From contig NZ_CP009555.1 of the NCBI RefSeq assembly GCF_000959365.1, positions 1,612,001-1,676,000 on the forward strand: 64,000 nucleotides of DNA. The letters run 5' to 3'. The position numbers and the translations under genes were made by a program. The notes under the pieces were generated by a model that was given only the letters and a program-made list of their open reading frames with translations, was not told the DNA's origin and searched no databases. Origin of the DNA: Burkholderia oklahomensis C6786. GTDB taxonomy: Bacteria > Pseudomonadota > Gammaproteobacteria > Burkholderiales > Burkholderiaceae. Positions 1-7,842 of this stretch are shown piece by piece (positions within the stretch are counted from its first letter, which is position 1; each line of letters opens with the position of its first letter).

Positions 1-2
1 TC

Positions 3-1730
3 GAGGTGACGGCGGGCGGGCGGCCCGTGCGCACGCTGTCGCGCACGCAGGCGACGCCCGGCAGCAACCTCGTGCTGTCGCTCGACATCGGGCTGCAGCA
101 GGTCGCCGAGCAGGCGTTCGCCGGCAAGCGCGGCGCGCTCGTCGCGATCGAGCCGAAGACGGGCGACGTGCTCGCGTTCGTGTCGTCGCCGAGCTTCGAC
201 CCGAATTCGTTCGTCGACGGCATCGACCAGCAAACCTGGGACGAGCTCAACAACTCGCCCGACAAGCCGCTCCTGAACCGCCCGCTGCACGGCACCTATC
301 CGCCCGGCTCGACGTATAAGCCGTTCATGGCGCTCGCGGGCCTGGCGCTCGGCAAGCGCTCGCCCGGCTGGGGCTTCCAGGATCCCGGCTACTTCACGTT
401 CGGCGGCCACACGTTCCGCAACGACGTGCGCTCAGGGCAGGGCTGGGTCGACATGAACAAGGCGATCATGGTGTCGAACGACACGTATTTCTACATGCTC
501 GCTCGCGACCTCGGCGTGACCGCGATCGCGAACTTCATGAAGCCGTTCGGCTTCGGCCAGTTGACGGGCATCGACGTCCAGGGCGAGGCGCGCGGCGTGC
601 TGCCGTCGCCCGAATGGAAGAAGAAGACATTCAAGAAGGCCGCGCAGCAGAAGTGGTTCGACGGCGAGACGATCAGCCTCGGAATCGGCCAGGGCTACAA
701 CTCGTTCACGATCCTGCAGCTCGCGCACGCGACCGCGACGCTCGCGAACGACGGCGTCGTCATGAAGCCGCACCTCGTGAAAGAGGTCGAGAACCCGATT
801 TCGCGCGAGCGGCACCTGACCGTGCCGAAGGAAAGCGGCGCGATCCCGCTCAAGCAGAGCGACCTCGACGTCGTGAAGCGCGGGATGGAGAACGTCGTCG
901 AGAATCCGTCCGGCACCGCGTTCAAGGTGTTCCGCGGCGCGCCGTACCTCGCGGCGGGCAAGACCGGCACCGCGCAGGTGTTCTCGCTGCAGGGCGGCAA
1001 CTACCGCGGCCACCTGCTCGCCGAGCATCTGCGCGACCACGCGCTCTTCATCGCATACGCACCCGCCGACCATCCGCAGATCGCGATCGCGCTGATCGTC
1101 GAGAACGGCGGCTGGGGCGCGCGGTCCGCGGGCCCGATCGCGCGGCGCGTGCTCGATTTCTATCTGCTCGACCGCAAGAATCCGGCGACGGAAGCGGCAG
1201 CCGTCGCGGCGGCCGCGTCGGCGACCGAGCCGGTCAACGCACCCGTGATCGGCGACGCGACGAAGCCCGTCGGCGTGGCGGCCGGGTTCAAGGCGCTGCC
1301 TCAGCCGACGCCGCCCGCGGCGGCGAGCGGGGCGGAGGCGGCGTCGGGCGCAAGCGGGGCGGCGGCCAGCGACGAAAATGCTGGCGCCGGCGCAGCAGCC
1401 ACCGGCGCTGCCACCCATGCGGCCGGCGCCGCGCCGGGCGCAACGGGCGGCGCTTCAAGCGCCCCCGCGACGGTCGGCAGCGCCGCGAGCGCGCCGCCTG
1501 CGGCCCGCCGCCCGCCGCCGCGCAAACCGCGCCGCGCGCCGGCGAGCGACGCGGCGATCACCGCCGCCGCACCGCGCGACGACCAACGGAAGTCCCTTTG
1601 GGACGACCAACGGAAGTCCCTTTGGGACGACCAACGGAAGTCCCTGTGGGACGACCAACGGAAGTCCCCACGGGACGACAACCGCGCCCTCCCCGCCGAG
1701 AAGCCGGCGCGGGGCGGCATCGACGAATAA
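3..1730 (+). CDS. mrdA: Penicillin-binding protein 2 (3' part; gene begins before the window)
   Basis: PBP2 is the inner-membrane transpeptidase that cross-links peptidoglycan during lateral-wall growth, working with RodA. The frame is open from the window edge, so the N-terminus and dimerisation domain are missing. In the visible fragment (numbered from the GTG at 6) the three catalytic motifs are in order: STYK (Ser102, the acyl-enzyme serine), SND (157-159) and KTGT (319-322). The catalytic domain ends near residue 390. It is followed by about 180 residues of Ala/Pro/Gly-rich low-complexity tail, which is longer than in enteric PBP2, then an 8-residue repeat (DDQRKSLW type) in four copies. 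rodA starts 11 bases downstream, so the two are cotranscribed. Identity is firm; the role of the tail is unknown. Confidence 0.95.
   Translation, partial: EVTAGGRPVRTLSRTQATPGSNLVLSLDIGLQQVAEQAFAGKRGALVAIEPKTGDVLAFVSSPSFDPNSFVDGIDQQTWDELNNSPDKPLLNRPLHGTYPPGSTYKPFMALAGLALGKRSPGWGFQDPGYFTFGGHTFRNDVRSGQGWVDMNKAIMVSNDTYFYMLARDLGVTAIANFMKPFGFGQLTGIDVQGEARGVLPSPEWKKKTFKKAAQQKWFDGETISLGIGQGYNSFTILQLAHATATLANDGVVMKPHLVKEVENPISRERHLTVPKESGAIPLKQSDLDVVKRGMENVVENPSGTAFKVFRGAPYLAAGKTGTAQVFSLQGGNYRGHLLAEHLRDHALFIAYAPADHPQIAIALIVENGGWGARSAGPIARRVLDFYLLDRKNPATEAAAVAAAASATEPVNAPVIGDATKPVGVAAGFKALPQPTPPAAASGAEAASGASGAAASDENAGAGAAATGAATHAAGAAPGATGGASSAPATVGSAASAPPAARRPPPRKPRRAPASDAAITAAAPRDDQRKSLWDDQRKSLWDDQRKSLWDDQRKSPRDDNRALPAEKPARGGIDE
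1578..1673 (+). repeat. 24-bp in-frame tandem repeat x4 in mrdA
   Basis: Four tandem 24-bp units (consensus start gacgaccaacggaagtcc) each encode 8 residues, DDQRKSLW in the first three and DDQRKSPR in the last. A degenerate fifth start (DDNR) follows. Copy-number change would keep the frame and only lengthen or shorten the PBP2 tail. Confidence 0.95.
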
Positions 1731-1741
1731 CGGAGACAGGC

Positions 1742-2890
1742 ATGCAATTCGACAAGCGCGCCTCGCTCGACAAGATCAAGCAGATGTTCGCGGGCTTCGA
1801 CCGACCGCTCGCGCTCATCGTGTTCCTGCTGCTGTGCGTCGGCATCGTCACGCTCTACAGCGCGAGCATCGACATGCCCGGCCGCGTCGAGGACCAGTTG
1901 CGCAACATCATGCTGACGTTCGCGCTGATGTGGGTGATCGCGAACATTTCGCCGCAGACGCTGATGCGCTTCGCCGTGCCGCTCTATTCGTTCGGCGTCG
2001 CGCTCCTCGTCGCGGTCGCGCTGTTCGGGATGACGAAGAAAGGGGCGAAGCGCTGGCTGAACGTCGGCGTCGTGATCCAGCCGTCCGAGATCCTCAAGAT
2101 CGCGACGCCGCTGATGCTCGCGTGGTACTACCAGCGGCGCGAAAGCAGCCTGCGCTGGTACGACTTCGTCGTTGCGTTCGGCATCCTGATGGTGCCCGTC
2201 GGCCTGATCGCGAAGCAGCCGGACCTCGGCACCGCCGTCCTCGTGTTCGCGGCGGGCCTCTTCGTGATCTATCTCGCGGGGCTGTCGTACAAGCTGATCG
2301 TGCCGGTGCTCGTCGCCGGCGTGCTCGCGGTCGGCTCGATCGCCGTGTTCGAGGATCGCATCTGCCAGCCCGAAGTCGTCTGGCCGCTGATGCACGACTA
2401 CCAGAAGCACCGCGTCTGCACGCTGCTCGACCCGACGTCCGATCCGCTCGGCAAGGGCTTCCACACGATTCAGGCGGTGATCGCGATCGGCTCCGGCGGC
2501 CCGCTCGGCAAAGGTTATCTGAAGGGCACGCAGGCCCACCTCGAATTCATTCCGGAGAAGCACACCGACTTCATCTTCGCGGTGTTCTCCGAGGAATTCG
2601 GGCTCGTCGGCGGGCTCGTGCTGCTCACGCTCTACATGGCGCTGATCGCGCGCGGGCTCTACATCGCCGCGCAGGGCGCGACGCTGTTCGGGCGGCTGCT
2701 CGCGGGGTCGCTGACGCTCGCGTTCTTCGTCTACGCGTTCGTCAACATCGGGATGGTGAGCGGCGTGCTGCCCGTCGTCGGCGTGCCGCTGCCGTTCATG
2801 AGCTACGGCGGCACCGCGCTCACGACGCTCGGCATCGCCATCGGGCTCATCATGAGCGTCGGGCGGCAGAAACGGCTGATGAAGAGCTGA
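1742..2890 (+). CDS. rodA: Rod-shape-determining protein RodA (SEDS glycosyltransferase)
   Basis: 382-residue polytopic inner-membrane protein of the SEDS family that polymerises glycan strands in the elongasome with PBP2. The translation shows about ten hydrophobic segments. It has the family's conserved C-terminal loop (MSYGGTALTT near residue 360) and the large periplasmic loop between residues about 200 and 280. The length is close to the usual 370-380. The ATG has a GGAGACAGG element just upstream and lies 11 bases after the mrdA stop. A terminator follows directly. Confidence 0.96.
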   Translation: MQFDKRASLDKIKQMFAGFDRPLALIVFLLLCVGIVTLYSASIDMPGRVEDQLRNIMLTFALMWVIANISPQTLMRFAVPLYSFGVALLVAVALFGMTKKGAKRWLNVGVVIQPSEILKIATPLMLAWYYQRRESSLRWYDFVVAFGILMVPVGLIAKQPDLGTAVLVFAAGLFVIYLAGLSYKLIVPVLVAGVLAVGSIAVFEDRICQPEVVWPLMHDYQKHRVCTLLDPTSDPLGKGFHTIQAVIAIGSGGPLGKGYLKGTQAHLEFIPEKHTDFIFAVFSEEFGLVGGLVLLTLYMALIARGLYIAAQGATLFGRLLAGSLTLAFFVYAFVNIGMVSGVLPVVGVPLPFMSYGGTALTTLGIAIGLIMSVGRQKRLMKS

Positions 2891-2894
2891 TCGA

Positions 2895-2921
2895 AGCGGC
2901 GCGCGATGCGCCGCTTTTTTT
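2895..2921 (+). terminator. Rho-independent terminator of mrdA-rodA
   Basis: An 8-bp perfect stem (agcggcgc / gcgccgct) with a 5-base loop is followed by a run of seven T, starting 5 bases after the rodA stop. Confidence 0.9.
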
Positions 2922-3045
2922 ATCGCCGATTTCGGGCCGGCGTGTCGGCGTGTCGGGTGCGGTGAACGTGCGGACTCGCGATGTGTTCTACGCGTCGGTC
3001 GCGGTTGTCGCGCGTCGTGTCTGGCGGACAAGCCTTGCGCGGGCC

Positions 3046-3109
<64 letters not shown>

Positions 3110-3150
3110 CAATTCGTCCGGTTCGCCGGTCCGACAGTTCGCCGCTTCGA

Positions 3151-3930
3151 TCAGTTCGACGAACCAGGCGCCTTCGGCGCCGACGCCCCGCCCGGTCCCC
3201 CCGCCTTCAGTTCGGCCGTCAGTTCCCGGTACTTGAGCGCCGCCGTATCGTCGCCTTGCGCGGCGGCCGCCGCGTAGTACGCGCGGGCGATGTTGAGGTT
3301 GCGAGCGACGCCGTCGCCGCCGTGCTCGTAGAACGACGCAGTCACGTATTGCGAAACCGGCTCGCCCGCGTCGGCCGCGCGCTTGTACCAGGCGAACGCC
3401 TGCCGGTTGTCGCGCGGCGTGCCGCGTCCGTCGAGAAACTGGTTCGCAAGCGCGAGCTCGGCCTGCACGTGCCCTTGCCGCGCGGCCTTCAGGAACCAGC
3501 CGTGCGCCGCCGCCGGATCGCGCGCGACGAACTCGCCGTCGTCGAGCATCCGGCCATACACGTATTGCGCCTGCGACATGCCCGCGTCGGCCGCGCGCTT
3601 CAGCCAGCGCAGCCCTTCCGGCACGTTCGCCGTCACGCCTTCGCCCGTGATCAGCATCATCGCGTAATCGAACGCGGCGAGACGGTTGCCGCGCGTCGCC
3701 GCGTCGTGAAACTGCACGAGCGCGGCGCGCAGATTGCCCGCGTTGTAGTCGGCGATCGCCGACTCGGTCTCGCGTTCCGGATTCGGCTGCTTCTGCGCGC
3801 CCGACGCCTGCGCGAGCGCGCCGCCCGCCGTCGCGCCGAGCGCCGTCGCGAGCAGCGCGCCGATCGCCGCGTCGCGCAGCGCGCGCCGCGCGCGCGCGGA
3901 CGACAGCGCGCGGCGGCTCTTCCCGTTCAT
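3151..3930 (-). CDS. Sel1-like repeat (SLR) secreted protein
   Basis: 259-residue protein with an N-terminal basic stretch and hydrophobic segment ending in Ala-rich sequence, consistent with a signal peptide cleaved near residue 40. It is followed by four or five Sel1-type TPR-like repeats (for example WLKRAADAG, WFLKAARQG, WYKRAADAG) between residues about 75 and 230. Such repeats fold as alpha-alpha superhelices that mediate protein contacts, and the partner is unknown. The start chosen is the ATG at 3930 because its ATGA overlaps the stop of the upstream aldolase gene by four bases, implying translational coupling. A much longer open frame upstream is only the shadow of that gene. The C-terminus is Ala/Gly-rich. 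Confidence 0.85.
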   Translation of the reverse strand: MNGKSRRALSSARARRALRDAAIGALLATALGATAGGALAQASGAQKQPNPERETESAIADYNAGNLRAALVQFHDAATRGNRLAAFDYAMMLITGEGVTANVPEGLRWLKRAADAGMSQAQYVYGRMLDDGEFVARDPAAAHGWFLKAARQGHVQAELALANQFLDGRGTPRDNRQAFAWYKRAADAGEPVSQYVTASFYEHGGDGVARNLNIARAYYAAAAAQGDDTAALKYRELTAELKAGGPGGASAPKAPGSSN

Positions 3931-4712
3931 CCCCGCACCTCCTGCAGCGCCTGCCGCGTCGCGCGCAGCAGCCACACGACGTCCGCCGACAACGCGATCA
4001 CGCGAAACCCGGCTTCGAGATACTGGCGCGCACCGGCCGCGTCGGCGGCGAAGATGCCGACCGGCACGCCGGCGCGCCGCCCTGCCGCGAGCACGTGCTC
4101 GAGCGCGGCCGCGACGTCCGGATGCCTGGTATCGCCGAGATGCCCGAGGCTCGCCGATAGATCGGCCGGACCGACGAACATGCAATCGACGCCCGGCGTC
4201 GCCGCGATCCGCTCGGCCTCGTCGATTCCACGCGCCGATTCGATCTGCACGATCGTCGCGATCTGCGCGTTCGCGGTCTGCACATAGTCGCGCCGCATCC
4301 CGTACGCGGCCGCGCGAACGATGCCCGCGACGCCGCGCAGCCCATCCGGCGCGTCGGCCGACTGAAAGCGGGTGAGCCGCACCGCGTGCGCGGCGTCGTC
4401 GGCCGTCTCGACGTTCGGGAACATCAGCGTGCGCGCGCCCGCGTCGAGCGCCCGCTTGACGAGCCACGGCTCGCGCGCCGGCACCCGCACGACGGGCTCG
4501 CTCGGCAAATGCGCGGCCGCGAGCGCGCGCAGCTGCGCGGCGACGTCGTGGCTATCGTTCGGCGCGTGCTCCATGTCGATGCACAGCCAGTCGAAGCCGG
4601 CATGCGCGAGCGCCTCGGTCGCCGCCGCGCTCGCGAGCGTGAGCCACAGGCCGAACAACGGCTCGTCGCCGTCGCGCAGACGCGCCTTCAGGGAATTGGT
4701 GAGCGTGCTCAT
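3927..4712 (-). CDS. HpcH/HpaI aldolase / citrate lyase family protein
   Basis: 261 residues, the usual size for class II pyruvate-dependent aldolases of the HpcH/HpaI (2-keto-3-deoxy sugar acid or HHED aldolase) family. Family landmarks are visible: a metal/substrate Glu in CIDMEHAPND (about 47), the Arg of RVPAREPW (about 80), the Glu of VQIESARGI (about 155) and GPADLSASLG (about 180). The substrate cannot be read from sequence; a 4-hydroxy-2-oxoacid giving pyruvate plus an aldehyde is expected. The gene is translationally coupled (ATGA) to the downstream Sel1-repeat gene, an unusual pairing that gives no functional hint. Confidence 0.88.
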   Translation of the reverse strand: MSTLTNSLKARLRDGDEPLFGLWLTLASAAATEALAHAGFDWLCIDMEHAPNDSHDVAAQLRALAAAHLPSEPVVRVPAREPWLVKRALDAGARTLMFPNVETADDAAHAVRLTRFQSADAPDGLRGVAGIVRAAAYGMRRDYVQTANAQIATIVQIESARGIDEAERIAATPGVDCMFVGPADLSASLGHLGDTRHPDVAAALEHVLAAGRRAGVPVGIFAADAAGARQYLEAGFRVIALSADVVWLLRATRQALQEVRG

Positions 4713-5439
4713 CGGCGGCCTCCTGTCGTGCGGCGCACGAGCGGACTGCGATTCGGAAGGAGCGGCGGGCGGCTGCCGGGCGGGCGCCGAGCCGCAAGGA
4801 CGCGCGCGGCTCGTTCGTCGCGGCGGCCGATTCGATCATACCGTGATCGCAGCCGGCGCGCGGACTCGGAAAATACCGATGCGGGGTGAAGCCGCGCATC
4901 GCGGGGCGCGAGCCGGTTGGTGCGATTCGGGGATTCGGGGGATTCGACGAATTGTCGGACCAACGCATCGACAGATCGAACGATCCGCTGGTCGATCAGA
5001 CAATTGCCCAGAACGACAGCAGTACGAGGATCAATGAGTCAGCGGCTCAGCAGCTCCGTGCTCGGCAAATCGGCAAATCGGCAAATCGGCAAATCGGCAA
5101 ATCGGCAAATCGGCAAATCGGCAAATCGGCAAATCGGCAAATCGGCAAATCGGCAAATCGGCAAATCGGCAAATCGGCAAATCGGCAAATCGGCAAATCG
5201 GCAAATCGGCAAATCGGCAAATGCGACGATCCGCTGATCCGCCAGGTTCAACGAATTCGCCCGAATCGGACCGCCACTGCGCGTCCACACGAAATCGAGC
5301 GCCCCGAGCAAACCGGACAAGTGCATCGAACCAAGGAGAGAGAAGAAAAAGCGCCGGTGCGCGACCGCCTCGCGCACGCCGAAGCGCATACCGCGACGCA
5401 CGCAGGCCGCCCGTGCCGCGCGCCGCGTACCGCCGCGCG
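4713..5439. other. Intergenic stretch dominated by a tandem repeat
   Basis: Lies between the aldolase gene and the end of queD. Apart from the 20-copy octamer repeat at 5063-5222 it holds short degenerate GATTCG-type words near 4920-4960 and no gene with a plausible ribosome-binding site. Long open frames cross it only because the 8-bp unit happens to contain no stop in some frames. Confidence 0.7.
5063..5222. repeat. 8-bp tandem repeat CGGCAAAT x20
   Basis: Twenty perfect head-to-tail copies of CGGCAAAT occupy 160 bases. The array is uninterrupted, so slippage during replication is expected and copy number should differ between isolates. Confidence 0.97.
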
Positions 5440-5892
5440 TCAGGCGCGCGGGCCGCGCTCGACGTCGGCCCAGCAGTTCGGCGTCTCGTAGAGACGCACG
5501 CGCTCGAGGCGCAGATTGACGCCGTAATGTGCGTCGTAGACGTTCGCGAGGATGTCGAACGCGATCGCCGCGAGATTCTCGACGGTCGGAATCCGGTCGA
5601 GAACGACCGTCTTGTGGTCGACCATCTTCTCGAGGAACGAGCGCACGACCTCGTCGCGCGCATAGACGAGGAACGCGTGATCCCACTTGCTGACGAGATG
5701 CTCCATCGCGAGCGCCTTCACGTCGGCGAAATCCATCACCATCCCGCGGTCGGGCGCGCCCTCGGTATCGACGAGATCGCCGCGCAGCGTGATTTCGAGC
5801 ACATAGCGATGCCCGTGCAGATTCCGGCACTGGCTGCGGTGATCGGGGATGCGGTGGCCCGCGTCGAATTCGAGTTTTCGGGTAATCAGCAC
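5440..5892 (-). CDS. queD: 6-carboxy-5,6,7,8-tetrahydropterin synthase QueD
   Basis: 150-residue protein of the PTPS/QueD fold that converts 7,8-dihydroneopterin triphosphate to 6-carboxytetrahydropterin, the first committed step of 7-deazaguanine (queuosine) synthesis. The zinc-binding histidines are visible in FDAGH (about 13) and NLHGH (25-29), and the catalytic Cys in SQCRN just before. The C-terminal ETPNCWADV segment carries the substrate-binding Glu. It is the last gene of queC-queE-queD, starting 19 bases after queE. Confidence 0.95.
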   Translation of the reverse strand: MLITRKLEFDAGHRIPDHRSQCRNLHGHRYVLEITLRGDLVDTEGAPDRGMVMDFADVKALAMEHLVSKWDHAFLVYARDEVVRSFLEKMVDHKTVVLDRIPTVENLAAIAFDILANVYDAHYGVNLRLERVRLYETPNCWADVERGPRA

Positions 5893-5911
5893 GATGAATG
5901 AAGCGTAAGGC

Positions 5912-6544
5912 TCAAGGAATGTTCAGGTACTTGTGCGTCTGCATCGACAGCCGCCACTTCGGATGGCGCTTGCACCAATCGATCGCGAGCTTGGTGTTGA
6001 AGTCACGCGACGGGCCGTCCATCGGCTGCACGAGGAAATGCTCGAAGTCGAGCTTCGCATAATCGGCAAGGCGCTGGTTGTCCTGCGGCACCACCACCTT
6101 CAGTTCGTTGCCCTTCGTGACGACGAGCGGCGCATCGGCCTTCGGGCTCACGCAGACCCAGTCGATCGATTCGAGCACGGGCAGCGACCCGTTCGTCTCG
6201 ATCGCGATCGTAAAGCCGGCCGCATGCAGCGCATCGACGAGCGCCTGATCGAGCTGCAGCATCGGCTCGCCGCCCGTGCAGACGACGAAGCGATGCGCTT
6301 CGCCTTCCGGCCACAGCGACGCGATCTGCGCCGCGAGCGACTCGGCATCCTTGAACTTGCCGCCGTTCTCGCCGTCGGCGCCGACGAAGTCGGTGTCGCA
6401 GAAGCGGCACACCGCGCCGTCGCGATCCTCTTCGCGCCCCGACCACAGGTTGCAGCCGGCGAACCGGCAGAACACGGCCGGACGCCCGGCGTTCGCGCCC
6501 TCGCCCTGCAACGTATAGAAAATTTCCTTGACCGTGTACGTCAT
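5912..6544 (-). CDS. queE: 7-carboxy-7-deazaguanine synthase QueE (radical SAM)
   Basis: 210 residues. This radical-SAM enzyme contracts 6-carboxytetrahydropterin to 7-carboxy-7-deazaguanine. The iron-sulfur cysteines lie in CNLWSG...CRFCDTDF (about 31, 46 and 49), a CX14CX2C spacing typical of the QueE subgroup with an expanded cluster loop. The SAM-binding GGE (CTGGEPML) follows near residue 90. It is the middle gene of the que operon, and its product is the substrate of QueC. Confidence 0.95.
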   Translation of the reverse strand: MTYTVKEIFYTLQGEGANAGRPAVFCRFAGCNLWSGREEDRDGAVCRFCDTDFVGADGENGGKFKDAESLAAQIASLWPEGEAHRFVVCTGGEPMLQLDQALVDALHAAGFTIAIETNGSLPVLESIDWVCVSPKADAPLVVTKGNELKVVVPQDNQRLADYAKLDFEHFLVQPMDGPSRDFNTKLAIDWCKRHPKWRLSMQTHKYLNIP

Positions 6545-6638
6545 GCTGCTTCGTTCCGGCTTGCGCCGCTCGCCTTCCGTTACTCGATGAATTCTGTTGC
6601 CGCTCGCGGCATACGCGAGCGCCGCCCTGAGTCGCGTG

Positions 6639-7373
6639 TCAGACGGGCGCCTCCGTCACGCTTTCGCCGCGCTGATACGCTTCGTAGCCGCGCTTGCGCA
6701 GCTTGCAGGCCGGACATTCGCCGCAGCCGAAGCCCCAATCGTGCAGCTCCGAGCGCTCGCCGACGTAGCACGTGTGCGTCTCGACGCGAATCAGCTCGAC
6801 GAGCGGCTTGCCGCCGAGCTGCTCGGCAAGCCGCCACGTGTCGGCCTTGTCGAGCCACATCAGCGGCGTTTCCAGCACGAAGCGCGTGTCCATGCCGAGA
6901 TTGAGCGTGACCTGCAGCGCCTTCATCGTATCGTCGCGGCAATCCGGATAGCCGGAGAAATCGGTCTCGCACATGCCGCCGACGAGCACGCGCAACCCGC
7001 GCCGATACGCGATCGCCGCGCCGATCGTCATGAACAGCAGGTTGCGGCCCGGCACGAACGTGTTCGGCAAGCCGTTCGACGCCGTCTCGATCTCGATCGC
7101 GCGCGTCATCGCGGTGTCGCTGATCGCGCCGAGCACCGACAGATCGATCATGTGATCGTCGCCGAGCTTGTTCTCCCACTGCGGAAAACGCTGCTTCAGC
7201 GCATCGCGCACGCCGTCGCGACATTCGAGCTCGACGCGATGGCGCTGGCCGTAGTCGAAGCCGAGCGTCTCGACGGTCTGATAGCGCTCGAGCGCCCAGG
7301 CAACACACGTGGCCGAATCCTGCCCGCCTGAAAACAACACGAGCGCGCCGTCCTTAGCGTCTGTCCGAATCAC
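6639..7373 (-). CDS. queC: 7-cyano-7-deazaguanine synthase QueC
   Basis: 244-residue ATP-dependent enzyme that turns 7-carboxy-7-deazaguanine plus ammonia into preQ0. The PP-loop SGGQDS lies at residues 15-20. A zinc site is formed by Cys residues in the C-terminal [16 protein letters not shown] segment. I start the gene at the GTG at 7373 (MIRTDAKDG) because the PP-loop is normally about 10-15 residues from the N-terminus; an open frame extends further upstream without family resemblance. It is the first gene of queC-queE-queD. Confidence 0.94.
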   Translation of the reverse strand: MIRTDAKDGALVLFSGGQDSATCVAWALERYQTVETLGFDYGQRHRVELECRDGVRDALKQRFPQWENKLGDDHMIDLSVLGAISDTAMTRAIEIETASNGLPNTFVPGRNLLFMTIGAAIAYRRGLRVLVGGMCETDFSGYPDCRDDTMKALQVTLNLGMDTRFVLETPLMWLDKADTWRLAEQLGGKPLVELIRVETHTCYVGERSELHDWGFGCGECPACKLRKRGYEAYQRGESVTEAPV

Positions 7374-7665
7374 CTGATACTCCGTGAATGATGAGCGAGC
7401 GCGCCGGCGATCCGGCACGCGCCGGCGGCGCCGGCCCACCCAGTATAGGCAGCCGCGCCCGCCCGGAAACGGCGCGGCGCTTATGTCGCTCATCGCGCCG
7501 CGCTGCAGCGGCGCACGGGCTCGTGCCGTCCTCGAGCGCCGAAACAAAAAAAGACTTGCGGCGCCCCCGGACGCATCCTCAAGTCCTCTAAGTCTTTGAG
7601 TCGACGGAGATTTTATCACGCCGCCCCAAAACCGGCCGAGGACCGGAAATGCCGCTCCACAAACG
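7374..7665. other. queC leader / intergenic stretch
   Basis: Between queC and the tRNA-Phe terminator. It contains the long-armed hairpin described at 7545-7597 and a TAAAAT word on the minus strand near 7610-7615, but no gene. I looked for a preQ1 riboswitch because of the downstream gene and could not recognise one. Confidence 0.5.
7545..7597 (-). terminator. Terminator-like hairpin in the queC leader
   Basis: On the minus strand AAAGACTT pairs with AAGTCTTT across a GC-rich loop of about 32 bases and runs into a stretch of T. It lies about 170 bases upstream of queC and could be a premature terminator (attenuator) or the end of a short transcript. The loop is long, so confidence is limited. 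Confidence 0.4.
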
Positions 7666-7696
7666 AAAAACCCCAAGAATCTGGCGATTCTTGGGG
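7666..7696 (-). terminator. Terminator downstream of tRNA-Phe
   Basis: Read on the minus strand, a 10-bp perfect stem (ccccaagaat / attcttgggg) with a 6-base loop is followed by five T. It starts just after the tRNA 3' end. Confidence 0.92.
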
Positions 7697-7707
7697 TGGG
7701 ATACTGC

Positions 7708-7783
7708 TGGTGGCCTGGGGCGGAATCGAACCACCGACACGCGGATTTTCAATCCGCTGCTCTACCAACTGAGCTACCGGGCC
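7708..7783 (-). tRNA. tRNA-Phe (anticodon GAA)
   Basis: A 76-base cloverleaf with encoded CCA. The D arm is GCTC..GAGC, the anticodon stem is GCGGA/TCCGC around TTGAAAA giving anticodon GAA, and the T arm is GGTGG-TTCGATT-CCGCC. The acceptor stem GGCCCGG / CCAGGCC has a C-A opposition at pair 5-68. It has its own consensus promoter and terminator. Confidence 0.96.
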
Positions 7784-7796
7784 ACGAAGAAAAAAG

Positions 7797-7825
7797 ATTA
7801 TAGCAATGCGTCAGGCAGCGATCAA
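7797..7825 (-). promoter_or_regulatory. Sigma-70 promoter of tRNA-Phe
   Basis: On the minus strand, TTGATC, a 17-base spacer and TATAAT end 14 bases before the tRNA. The -35 box almost touches the stop of the ntrX-like gene. Confidence 0.85.
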
Positions 7826-7842
7826 GCCCTTTGCGTAAAAAT

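Noticed and set aside
5063..5222. CRISPR array
   Set aside because: The repeats are contiguous without spacers, so this is a simple tandem array.
4886..5663. Open frames on both strands translating the 8-bp array as long peptide repeats
   Set aside because: The unit has no stop in these frames by chance. No ribosome-binding site or resemblance, and the period of 8 is not a multiple of 3.
7374..7665. preQ1 riboswitch upstream of queC
   Set aside because: No known preQ1 aptamer core could be found; only the terminator-like hairpin remains.
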